Positions 12,197 to 25,700 of a DNA stretch of 64,000 nucleotides are shown piece by piece; position 1 is the stretch's first letter; every line of letters starts with the position of its first letter. Origin of the DNA: Trichoplusia ni (lineage: Eukaryota; Arthropoda; Insecta; Lepidoptera; Noctuidae); contig NC_039491.1 in the NCBI RefSeq assembly GCF_003590095.1, forward strand, positions 2,852,001 through 2,916,000. Reading direction: 5' to 3'. The notes beneath the pieces are model-generated. The model was not told the DNA's origin and did no database searches. It saw nothing but the letters and a program-made list of their open reading frames with translations. Position numbers and translations under genes: made by a program.

Positions 12197-13718
12197 ATTA
12201 TTGTAAAAAAATATTTTAGTTTTTATTTAGGATCTATGCATACTGCATACTACGTAATATTTCGAATTGTTAAATTTTGTATGCGGAGACCCTCGAAACG
12301 ACGCAAACTAAGTAACTGTTTTGTATTGAGAACACCCTTTAGTGTTTGAACAACTCAGCGCAGTGTTCAAGAATTCAATACAATAAAAACGTCTACAGCA
12401 ATTTATTTTATAATTGATGCGTAATGAACCTATGAAAATGGAAGATTGCTTGTAATCAAATCGAGTTTGCTTTGTCCCTAAACATAGCTAACGGCCAAGA
12501 CCAAAAATCTGAAAAAACTAATCATACATAAGTTCTTAGTACCAATTTGGTGAGACAATCGACGAAGTTCCCTATATTGGCGTAGCGTGATTTAGTGGTG
12601 CAATGGACGTATGTTCACCAAAGCAATAGTTTAATATTCGTATGACAATATGAACAATAATATGACCTTTTAGTACCTATCTAGGCTCGACAGCTACCAT
12701 TACTAAAATGTACTGTGTTCCACAGTACTAAAATGAAAAAGCCTTATTAATGTCAACATACTGAACCTCTTTTACTAAACTTTATAATTAAATTAATGCA
12801 CAATATTGACTTCTATCATGGCCTAACGTGTGCAGTGGGCTAATAGAGGTTTTGTACAATAGCTATTCATACTATGTGCTAAAAATGCTAAAATATATAA
12901 ATTTATGGTAACAATAGAATTTTCGTAATTCAAAAAAGCTATAATATTTAGTGATGCCTTTAGCAGTTCCATTACCATAAAAGTCTTTCGGTTTAAAGCA
13001 TATCTACTAAAACTAAAAAGAGAATCACTAAAATATATTTACTTTTTTGGACCGATGCAACAATATAACGGCTCCAGCACATTCATAAACTTATAATAAT
13101 ATAAAATACAAATACATTTACTATGTACATTTTTTCATGTATTAGATAATTTAAAACGAGAACATTTGGTTTATGAAGTTGCCATATAGAAATTCTGCAG
13201 AAACTACCATGTTGTGACTCACGGCTCAAATCGTAAGATGCTAAACACAGAAAAGCTGATAAAAAAAATCAATTCCAATATGTCAGGTTGTTGGGCAAGT
13301 CGAAAATTTAGTTTATAGTTTTTAATTATTTAGGCTAAGAATAGGACGTTGTGAATTAAACAAATAAATATGGCACAACAATACAACTTGGTGCATTGTT
13401 GATGATTCATTTATGTTGCAATGAGGTGGTTCTAAATTTCGTTTCTCTTTTTGTTAGACACGGAAACGGTTCTTGTTGTTATTTATTGTTTCCATTCAAC
13501 TTAAATTCGGCAATCTTAATAAGTTAATCATAGTGGTGATAAAAGTGGCAATTGGTTCTAAGTACAAAAATAATTTGTTGTAATGTAAATAAAAAAATAT
13601 TGTTAGCTCGCGCATGCGTTTGTGTCAAAAACAGACAAAGGTTTTGTATGGTTTGGAATCAGCTGTATTTTATGTGCGATGACTTAGTGATACAAAAAGT
13701 GTGTGTTTGCAAGCGACA
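12197..13718. other. Intergenic region and kuz leader
   Basis: No gene seen between the MTNA poly(A) signal and the kuz start codon. The right end must contain the kuz promoter and 5' leader. No clear TATA box is visible just upstream. Confidence 0.5.
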
Positions 13719-13779
13719 ATGTTCAGTGAAATCGGATATATAGTTTTTCTACTTCTTGCTCTACCATACATCGAAAGTG
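13719..13779 (+). CDS. kuz: kuz exon 1: signal peptide
   Basis: ATG 13719 opens MFSEIGYIVFLLLALPYIES, a hydrophobic signal peptide, and the exon ends in phase 1 at a strong GTAAGT donor. An isolated signal-peptide exon followed by a very large intron is common in developmental genes. This is the only ATG that gives a signal sequence in frame with exon 2 through a good donor. Confidence 0.85.
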
Positions 13780-16700
13780 GTAAGTACCTCATAAAGTTAT
13801 ATTCTGCAACCCACTTGCAATAACAGACCAAATAATCTCGCTACCGAAATGTGTCCTAAATGATTTGAATGACTAAGACTTCGGGTACAGTAAGGCATGC
13901 TGTCTTAGTGTATTCCTTGCTATTATTTTGTTGATTACCTTGGAAAACTAAAAAAAGTAACTATACTTTTTCGCTTGCGTGTTTTTATTTCGTTAAACGA
14001 AATAGCCATAATGATGATAATGATCATCATCTTAAATCTCTTGCTGGATTCGCCATAATTCTGTGTGTGACTCATAAGATTTTTCTGCAACTTTTTATTC
14101 ATCTCCATCTGACTGAGTTTCAGACAACAAAGGTGAATGTTCCATAAAATTGGAAATCAATGACCACACAAAAGCATTGGCTGTATAATGTCACACAATA
14201 AATACTACTGTACATAATGTGAATAGTTTACTATACAAAGTAACTGTATTGTTTATTATTTACATACTCATTCATTGGTAACAAACAGTATGTCCTATGT
14301 TTGTAAATTGTAGTGAGAAATTCTGATTCTCATATACAAAGTAGGTATATGTTTATCTCATAAAGTTGTAACCAGTATAATTTAGTTTTTTCTAATGAGA
14401 GGGCAAAAGGCCTCTTTATTTTCTTAATTATTTTGATAACATTGAACTTCTGGCTGTTGTCAAATGTTCAGTGTCAATTAAAAAGTAATGATTATATTAT
14501 CTATTCATGTTATTAAATAAAATTGCATGATTTAATATTTTTAAACATTCATCTTTTCTAAAGCATTCATGCTGTAATTGCAGTTTTTTTTCTTTTGTTT
14601 TAAACTGAACTAAAAGCCAACATTACTTCAATTATATATAATTTTACATTAAAACAATTTATAATTATATAAAATTATAGGTACATAGAGAATTGTGTTA
14701 TCATTTCAATGTATTTATCCTGGTTAATATAAAGGGAAGTTCATACATAAGCTCAGGTTTTTATTAATAGACTTAGTTATGCAAACTACCTATCTTCAAA
14801 ACAAATTCTGAAAAATACTGTGAGTAGATAAAATAAAATGTTTGTTATGTTATTTTTGTAAGCTACCTAGTTTTATCTATTTATTTTTCATCATCTTTAA
14901 CCATGACCACTAGAGCTATCTCCCAATTTAATAGAGGTGATAAAAGTACTTAAAAGTAAAAAAGAAATAATTGTTTGCATTACTTATCAGTCATAAAATG
15001 AAAAAGAAAGAATGCACAGATTATATCTGAATTTAAGTAGTGTATATGGTTTCAATCAGTTTTTTTTTTGATGATCTAAAACATACAAAAAATACTGTTT
15101 TATGCATTAAAAATCTAGCATTAAGGGTTTTAATCCTCATGTGGAGAATGTTTCACCAACATTAAAATCACGGGCACAAAGACCACTCATAGAAAAGATA
15201 AATAAAAAAATATTCTTTTAAACACACATTTACAAGTAAGTACATACATACATGTACAAGTAAGTAATTGATTAGTATAATGTGTTTAATCTTTAATTAA
15301 CTATATTATAAATGAAAGGTTATTTTTATCTCTATATTCAAAAAGCTAGATCCATAATCATTTTAATTTGTCATAGACGTACCTTTTGATGGATCACTTA
15401 TGTTTCTTATTAAGTTCTATATTAAATAAGTATTAAGCAAACAACATTTCCTATTGTTTTGCTGCTTTATTATTCTGTATATATTATGTCAATGTTTTTC
15501 CTCAATTAAGCCGTTTTGATATGTGGAAATCAAAGTGCATAACAAGATAAATTATTTTTATGCATTTCTTGCATTAAATAATAGAAAAATGTATAAATTC
15601 TATATATCATTCAAATGACAAAAAGGAATAGTTTTACATAATGCATAACAAAGTTTTTGTGACATGGTTTTGAGCACACTCAATAACTTAAAAATTTGAT
15701 AATTATCGTAAGACACTAAGTAATGTCATGAATTTAATAAGCTACTTTTAGCTATAAATTTAAGCACTAAAAGTGTTGCTGTCAGATTACCATTTTAAAT
15801 ACATATTGAAGTTGACTGAAAATTGTATGAAAAAAAAACCAAATGGTAAACTGTTCTTTTAGCAGTATTAGCACTTTCACAAACCAGTCAAGCATTGAAA
15901 ATGTATTTAGTAACAATACATTACATAAATCAATTGGACTTTTATTTCACTTGTTGCTTGTTAAGAAATTAACAAGAATTTCTGGCAATTAAAATAATTT
16001 AATATTTTTATTTTGTTTAACTGTCACAAGAATATGCTCAGGATTCGATTGATATACAATGTGCAGGTTTAACATTTTTTTTATATACCTTAACTAGCCG
16101 ATGCGCGCGACTTCGTTCCTCGTGGCTGTGAAACTCAAACCTCTCAAAACCTTCAAATCTCTATTTATGTATGTAATTGTAATTTATCTTAGTCAAGCTA
16201 AATAAAGCATTATGCTACCTCAAATTTCTATCATAATATGACAATATGAAAAATCTTTAACAAGCTCTCGCCCGCGGCTCCGTTCAAGTGCCATTTAAAA
16301 CCATTCTCGGAATTTCACATTATATTAAAAATCTACATTAGTAAATCTCGAGTTTTAACAAGTGTTTAGAAGAATAGAAACTTATATGGCTTGCTGTAGC
16401 TATTCTTACTTATGATACTTTTGTTCCACATTTAATATTCGCCTATCAATTTTCGACGTCGTAGCGCCAAAAACCGGTTTTAAAAGTCTGAGTCATCACA
16501 GATTAGTCTTATTCACCTATCTGCCGTTGTAGGCTATTTTTTATACGAAGTAAATAATAAATGGCTTTGATTGATATCCTTATGTTATATTTCATGGTTA
16601 AACAATATTTTAGTACGGTGAAATGGTTTTTGTATTCATTTATCACTGTAATTGAATGTAGTTAGTATACAACGAAAGTATTTTCTTTTATTTTTATTTG

Positions 16701-19700
16701 CTGCTTACATTCAAAGGCGGAACTTAACGGTATATTCTACGATTTAAGCAAATATTAGATTAACAGACATTTGTCGATCAAAAATGGTGTTATGCAGAGT
16801 ATGAGAACGAGGATTATTCACTTTCCCGTCTGGAGATTTTAATAGTTCGATAAGCTATGCGTAATATCCTGCATTTATATTCCGTCGAACCAAGCATTAA
16901 AAGAACCGTATTTATTACTCTGATACAGTCACGACAAACAGTACAAGCTGTTCATAATTATATTCTCGATCCAACACTATTACATGGTACATATCCTGTT
17001 TTTATGAACATGGTATTCAATTAATAATTAATAGTCTATTGGCTACGAAATACGAGAGAAAGAGTCGACCAATGTGAGATCACCTTTAATAAGATATTTG
17101 TAGATTTTGTAGTGGGAAATCTTTTTGCAAGTAACGTTAAGCAGGACACAAACATGAGAGGAAATATCCACTTTGGATATCTGTTTGCATCCTTTGGTTT
17201 TGCAGTGCCATTCAATCAATCAGAAGTGAGAAGGGGGAGGCACACTCAACACTTGCCTAATGTATGTAGATAGGCTAATGACTACTTACCGGATATTTAT
17301 AATTGATCATTGTTGTTAATCTATACGGTGTTTATTTTAAATAACATCGCATGTCGACGGTACCATGGTATAATTAACTGTTATAAACTTACAAGCATAG
17401 GCTCATTTCCGAATCAGGAGTTCTCATGCAAAAAGATCGAATGTGAGCAGTTCAGTCACCCGAGAATCTAATGAAATTTGTATTATGATGTTTTAGTATT
17501 ACATAAACTTGATTTTCCTGTTTTTAATTGATCGATATGCTTAAGAGGAAAATGACTATGAACGTAAATGACTAAGAATTACTATTAAAATGTCTTAATT
17601 ACTGCCGACTAGCGGAGCTAGAGACAATAATAATTGTATATTATGTAAAGCATATTTTTCTCGTCCGTTGATTGTCAGTTGTTTTTGTAAACACAATATT
17701 CGCTGATGCCGGCCGTTAGCTGCAGGTGACTTTGATTTATTTCTATCGTAGTTACCTAGGTGAGTGAGGGGTACTACGATCGTGTGAAAAAGCAAATGGC
17801 CCCCGTTACGCCGGGAGGAAATGACTTCCATTCATGCGCTATCTATCCGTTTATCCGTACGTACCTCGAGGAACAATGATCGCAGTTTAAAGATACGGCG
17901 ACAGTATATTTTACAAGCCCTACTATAAAGTTTTATAGTTCTTAATGCTATCATAATAGCAACAGAAAGTAGCGAATTCTATTTATTATCTGCCTACGTC
18001 GCATTTTGTTTAATCAGCTGTTATTAATATTGCCTCATTAAGCGTACTAATGACATTGTGTGCTTTTTCTTCCGCTATTGTCAACAATACCTTGTTTATT
18101 TTGTACGTGTTTATTATAAGAATTTGCCTAAACAATTTAATATAATTTAGTTTCATAATTGGTTTGCCAATCAATAAATACTTACTAGCTGTGGTTTTCC
18201 GCTTAACAATTTTCTTCTTCTACTATATTTTTGTCTAACCACAAGTTTAACTATAAAAATACAAATATGAAGAGCAGACAAATTATAGTTGTTTTATTCG
18301 GTTTTATATCAAAACTTACTGTTTTTCCCTTTTTTATAAATTTAGCTAGTTATTAGTGTAATTAGTTTTAAGATGTCCATTGTTGTGCGTCCATTGCGTA
18401 AATCCGTCGTTTGTTCGTCGCGTTCTCAAATGCGTTACGTCCATCCGTCCGCTCCACTTAACTGTTAGACTTGAAAAACAGGTTTGTATTTAGGATAATA
18501 ATACATATATAAAATTATTAGCCAGGTCGAACGTTCTTGCTTTTGTATAAACGAGATTATATTTTAAATAATTGATTAATTCATTCTGTTTACCGCTCAT
18601 AATAACATTATTTTAAATTTAGAATATAATTAAGTTTTTAATAATTCTTTTTAATTAATTTTTCTATTTAAAGATAATCAACTAATTTATTAAAATCGAT
18701 TCTCATGTTGTGTTTAGCTTATTTATCAGAAGGTAAGAAGTATATTAACTAAATGGGCAATATTTTTTTAAAGTTATGTTTCTTAATATTACAGCTTATC
18801 GCTTGCCAGTGCAGTCAAATTCATCGTTAGTTAAGAAGAGCCTTTATCCTAATGCAGAAAGGTTGGTTTTCACCAAACCTCCGCTGTGTCCACTGACGTC
18901 GACGGTACATTCTTAATTTGCGCAGAATAACGGTGCCTGGTCAGACTAGCCATAATAATCTTAGTGTTTTTAAGTATATACTCCGCAGGTCGCTAATTTC
19001 GTTTCTAAATTACTATAAAATAACATTATTAAACAAAAGTAATTACTGTCCAACTTTTAAAGTAGCCAATTACTTCTTTACATCCGTGACGCGAAAACTG
19101 ACCGTTTCTAAACATGTACACGGATTCTCTAGTGATATTGCATCGGTTCCTCATAAAGAGATTTATGGCTAATAATAAGTCGACTGTCATAATAATATGT
19201 TCTGCATTATTAATATATACTATCAGGAGTTTTTATCTAAATGAATAAAGGCGTCAGTAAATAAAGTTGCAGCAAAACAACTGAAGCAAACAGAATACTG
19301 CAGCACGACTTTCATGACTCACTGTCGTCAAGTACGAAACAAGCTCAATTAATAAAAATTGAGCAATTTGTCTTCAAGGGAAACGAAGCAAGCGTATTCT
19401 CTCAACTCAACAGCATAAAATACTTTATGTTACTACATTTCGATGTTAGCAATATTATTAAGAAATTTGCAATTTTAGTACGTTTCTTCTGTTCTTTTGT
19501 TGTTCGCGTCAGTGAAGTACAAGCAACAGCTCGTGGATGGCCAACGATATTGTTACCTGATAAGTTAAGAACAATCGTATTATTTTAGTTTGCGAAGCTC
19601 ATGAGACAGTGTTGACGCATCGCGTCGCTGCGCGCGAGCTGTGACGGCGCGGCGACGGGTGCGTTCGTTGAACCGGCGAGGTCACGTCCACCCATGACGT

Positions 19701-22700
19701 GTGCAGCTTACAAACACTCTTTCCGCACTCGATGCCAAGTCCGAGTGACTGACAGACACCGAGCGATACTAGCGATGCTCCACACAATCGCAGTTCTCAG
19801 TTCATCATTCATAACGCCGGTATCGCCTGAGGCGTGTCACTCTACTCTTGTCCCGCTCAACGGATATTGTGTGCCCTCTCGTGACGTATCAACACGATAT
19901 TTTTAGCTCTTTCACTTAACCCTTTTAACTCCTTTCTTACATGTTTCTTGTGATCGCCTAAGTAATATTCAGTTTTACACATGCCTATTCCCACAACGTT
20001 TCGATATAATTAAGTAATGACTTAATTTATTAAAACGTTAACTGAACACTGATGTTATAGGGTCTGTCACACGGTTGAAATCAACTAGTCAAAGTAAACT
20101 AGTTTTACTTTTTACAACGACTTAATTCTAAACCAGAACACGCGATCTAGTAATTTATCGAGTAATGACAAAACAAGTTGGATCTCTTAGTTTATTCGTG
20201 CAGTTTTATAGATCTGTAATGTCAATTAAGTATTGAAAAAATTAAGATTATACTGTTTTTTCAAAATATGTATAAAAAATAGTGCCCAATATTGGGCAAA
20301 CATTCAGAGGTGATGTTATTATATCTAAGCTATGAACATACCGATAACTGCATTTTTATCAACAAAAAGTTGAGAACTGATAAAAATTACATAAATTCAT
20401 TGTACAGAACATATTATTTCAGGTCAATTGATCAATAAATTATTCGGTTCAGAAAAAAATATCTTTCGATTTATGTTGCAGCTGTTAATACCTTTAGTTT
20501 TACATTGACTCGAAAAAGAAAAACAAAAAAATCGTAGAGCTATATCAAAAGCTCAGAGTTGAAAAGTTTTTACTGCATTTGACACAGTCAAATAGACAAA
20601 ACCCAAGCGATCGCTGTAAGTCGAACGCCAATATATTTCCAAGTAGTCTCGTAAAACGTTTATAGGGATACTACTCTACATATGCCATAACGAAACACCT
20701 CAATTCCTTGCATATGTGAAAGAGCACAGAATAACATTAAGAAAATATTGCCTATTCAATAGATTTATAGATAGCTGTTGAACACCACACAACGCCTATT
20801 TTGACTTAAAGCCTTATTTATGTACAGTAGACACTTTGCTTAGTGTCACTCTTAAATGTTTATTTATTTGTCTGTTTATTTCACTTAACAGTGGCGGGGA
20901 TAGTATGGTACATCGGGCTTTTTTTATTTAAGTGTTGACTTAATCAAAATTATATTAATCACCATCTCTAAACATGCGTTCAAAAAATGAGTAGCGTTAA
21001 TAGTAACGTGACAGTACATCTATAAATTTTATTTATTTTACTCTATAATAATCTCAGGTTGTGTTGTGTGACAGTCACACGCGCACGGAGTGTGACTATA
21101 ATAAAACGAATAAAAGCGTGTTAAAAGAAAGGGTTACTAATTCTGGAAATGCGCTTTCTATAGAGTTTAGAATAATAATGTATTGTTGGTCAAATTTATA
21201 TGTTGCTGACCACCATGTCATGATTCAGTAATTACTTCAAACATTATGTAGGAAGTACCTTCGTTTTAACCTATTTACGATAATTTTCATATACTCATTA
21301 CCTATTAACATGCATCAGTCGTTACGTCAAAGATCTTTATTCAGTAGTTCTCAACAGTCAACAGAATTCATTCTTTATGTATGGAATTTAGTTGGACGAT
21401 TATTCCAACGTGAACTCATCAGAACTCGACGATAATAAGCATGAATTTATGTATGTTTTCCTTTTTCGTGAGCATCGTTATTTCTTAGACTTCTTTTACT
21501 TACTTCGTAGAACTTTGTATTACTAATGAATAGGGAACATTACCAAGCTTCTAAACAACGTTTGACGTAGCTATATAGTAATTATGTGCAAATTAATTTA
21601 AATTAGTTTCTTGTGGTATCGAACAATGGAAATAAGACCAATAAAATTATTAATTTATTACCGAACTATTTAAGTTGTTAAATGGTTATTTCTGAAGAAT
21701 AATGTTAATCACTTTGATGAATATTTAGTACTACGCGTACTAGTCATACAGTAAAACAAGTCTAATTAAGTAATTAGTGACAATACGTATTTTATGTGAT
21801 TTTCCTTATCTATACTAAGACTCATGCACTAACGGTGCTAACCAGCTTGTACTAACTGTATCCAGATTATGTACAACCAGGTAAAGAAACAATATTGCAC
21901 AAAATTAAAAATTCTGAACTCTTTTTTTACAAACACGTAGTTTTCAGAGAAACTGCAATCCTGCATTCTTTTGTTAATTTAATTACAATCAACATTGTAC
22001 AAACATTAAAAATCAAGCTACAAAAACACACGCGACGTTGGCGGGTGGATGGCACGTGCATTGCGCACTTTTCATCAAACATTAACGGTTTTTATTTTTG
22101 CAAAAGTACGATAACAAGGTGTGTTATAAATTTTATAATACAATACGTATAATATATGAGTCGCTGGTTTTTCTCGTTACCTGCAGCGCGCAATGTCATT
22201 GTCTCTGTTACATCACCGTAATGTAAACTTACTGAATCGTTCTCACAACATTGTGCGAGTTCAACGCAATTATACTCTTCAGACTTTTATCGCGTCATCA
22301 AGTCGACGAGGTGTTCTGAAAAATGAAAGACACCGTATATTATATGAGCATATTGCTTGTGTTCCAATGAGCTGAGTTGATGTAGATTCGTTTCGGTAGA
22401 CGTTATCTAAAGTCTGCATGTCATGTGACATTATCAATTTTAAATTTAAATGCGCGTAAAATCCATTTCTTGTATCGTATTGTCGCTGTATTTACCATCG
22501 TTGTCACATCCTGTCTAGTTAGCAGTGTGGTTTTGATTTAGTTAGGTACCAGGTCTGAAATATAACATTGTTTTAGCGATAACATAAATAATGTGACAGG
22601 AAATGTTGTGTTGACCGTCAACTTGATTACCATTATTTAACGTATGACATTAACCTTTTGTCTGTGCATGAGTGCCTGCACTATAGTAGTACCTTATGTT

Positions 22701-25700
22701 ATGACCTCTACTCAGTGACTAACCATCGGCCACAATGGCCGCAAGTTAATTATTATTATCCAATCACTACTGTTGAATTACAATCTCGTTAAACACAGAA
22801 ACATCGTCAGGAAGATAATTACCAGCAACGTAATCATTGCTAATTAAATTGAAAGATCGAATGAGATAAACGTAAGAATAGAATTATACATGAATCGATT
22901 TATACAGCTGCAAGGATGACATCTCTTTTATTATTTGCATTAAATTTGGCATGATAAGATAACAGTTGCAAGGCTGCACGTGTTTCAATATTGTTATAGG
23001 AATATGTACATTGTACGGAGCCTAATCTCCAAAATGGCTACCGCGTCGGGCGGTTAGACAGCGCCTGGCACTGCCGGCAATCCCTGAATCGGTAATGCGC
23101 GGCTGTAAGAGGTGCATTGATATCCCATTTGCTGACTAACGTTTAGAACGTAAGCTGAATAGAAGGCTTTACTTTAGAATATCTTTAACTCTTTAATATC
23201 CTTTCGATAATCTCTAGTCGATACTTATTTATTGATCGTTATACTTATAAATAGAAGTATTAACTTAATAGCATATTCATTTTATACTTGAGTAGGTACG
23301 GTTTAGGTTCGTGTCACAAGTTATGTGCGAAGATGTTCGAACTTTATGAGCTAGACTTCGCGCAAGAGTTAACTACGTCTAGTGAATGTGTGCGAGGCAC
23401 AAAGCGTATCGTACTGACTCGCATAATAATGTACAAAGTACGTGTTAACCTTGAAAAACTGGGTCCTTGACATTGAAAGGACATGAGGAAAACATGACAA
23501 TTATTGCTTTTCTAACATGTTGAAAAATTATAGATTTGGGATTTTTCTTGAAAACTGATTTCTACTCCGTCATCGTTTCGTGCTAAATCGTGCTAGTTAA
23601 ACTAATTTGAGTCAAGATCACGCGTGCTGCGTTATTAGAAGGTCGACGTACTAAGTATTGAGTTATTAACTACTAAATAAACCCGGTTAACTAATATTAG
23701 GCCAAAATACCGAATAAATAGCCATTTAGCGCTTAATAGGTACCTTGTATTAAGCGTACCGTTTAAATATACACGTCTACGTGTTGATTAATTGTCAGAT
23801 TAAATCTAAACCGGCCGTAGTCATTGTAATGAGTCAGGCTTCGTCCAGTTGTGCGGTAAGAAAAAAATGTTACAGTGGTGTTTTGGTTGTAGCAAGGCTT
23901 TAAATCGCGTTACAGCCTTGGAGGCCGGTCACGCTTGGCCGAGCATGACGCGGCACAGGCCCGAGCCCAGCGCCAATATCTTTAATCTATTGTACCTTCG
24001 ATACAATCTTGGTAACACCACACGCGTCAACCTTATCTTACCTTGTAAACCTTGTAAAGATTCATCAATTTTAATTATAATTATGCAGAAATAATTAGAA
24101 AATGGCAACCTATAAATGTTTAGACCTTTGAATCTGCACAGCGACAACGATTTGCAATTATATATTTTTTTAATCATAAAAGGCAATATCAAATTCCAAA
24201 ATCATATTTAATTTTTAGCATATTTACTTGTACACATATCGGTTAGCTCTCAATACATTAAACAAAATAAAATTGATAGAACACACTCATTTATTACTAC
24301 GACACTTAATATTTATAGTGCACTAATAATGAGGAATGTTGCAAAGAAAACAACAAAAGATCATGAACCGTGATATTCAGTATGCCAGTCATTACAGCTT
24401 GTGTTAAATAGATACTATTCGGCACATCGACTTTCACTGTGTAAACAACGTCACTCAATAACTCATGTACCAACATGAGTTATCGCAACGAGACAATAGG
24501 TACTACCATCGTAAAGCAAGTTCTCAAAACATTGTTGTACGGCCAACAACAGAAGTGGTTAACGCAATCACATTTTCAAAACAACTGCACACTACTTAAT
24601 TCAACTGAGTTGCTATTGGGCTAGTAAGGAACAAAATAGGCTTGACGCCTGTTATAGTAAAAACATATTGAGATCCAATTTCTTTATGACTGTACAGCTC
24701 AAACATGCCGGCAATTTGTAATACGAATGTTCGAACACTCTTACGATAAGCGGTCATTAGGGAATACTGATACAAATAGACTTGCCAAACGGATTTGTGA
24801 TCATGGTTAGTTAAATGGCGCACGCGAGGATACGATTGTCCTGTTTGACGATTCACTACTCCCATATGTTCTGCATGCAATAAATAAACAAAGAAACCAT
24901 AAACCATAAAGACATTCTTGTATAGGGTATGACAAAAAATCTCTTTAGTCGGTCAGACAGTCTTCCAAAAAATATTGGATACGTGTGTTTTCTTTTGTGT
25001 CAAATACCCTTTTCAATGAGGATACTTACCATGTAAATTATCTAAGTATAGATGGATGGTACACTCTATGAAATGAAGAGAACTGTGTTGTGTCTTTCTT
25101 GAGTTAACAGAACTACTACAAATACATCAAGGTTGTTTGATTTAGCCAATACGATATTAATTGATGAGTTATTCGCCTCGTTGCAAAGAGCTTGATGAAT
25201 AAGCTTTTTATTAGCGGTACAAGTACGCGTCTGTCCGAGGTCCTGAGTGACAGAACTGCTACGATCAAGAGGTTTGAGCCGTCAGTTATTATATTTTACG
25301 GGTTCCATTTCATAATATAATATGACGCTTATTGTGTTAACATTATTTCTTAAAAATATAATTGAATTTTTCATTGAATCAGTACTTGAATTCTGACTTG
25401 AAATAGCATCGTCTTAATCTTACAAACGGTTCACAGTTTATGTATATTAATTTATTTAATAAAAACAATATCAACTGAACGGCAAGACATTTCCAATTTT
25501 AGATTTTGATTAAACTCAACGATATTGGCTATGAAATACCCATTAATGGAATTTTAAGAATCGCAAACCTTTTTCTTTATTCTCATAAAGGATTGAGAAT
25601 TTTAAACGACGTATCACATGAGGTATTTTAATAAAACAGTGATATGTCTTTAGAAATATTAAAGATCCACTTCGTACCTGATTAATGGAGCACTCATCTC

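Noticed and set aside
24458..24483. Hairpin considered as a microRNA precursor
   Set aside because: An 11-bp stem with a 4-base loop is far too short.
24596..24907. 103-codon minus-strand open frame in kuz intron 1
   Set aside because: No family resemblance and ordinary AT-rich composition; consistent with chance.
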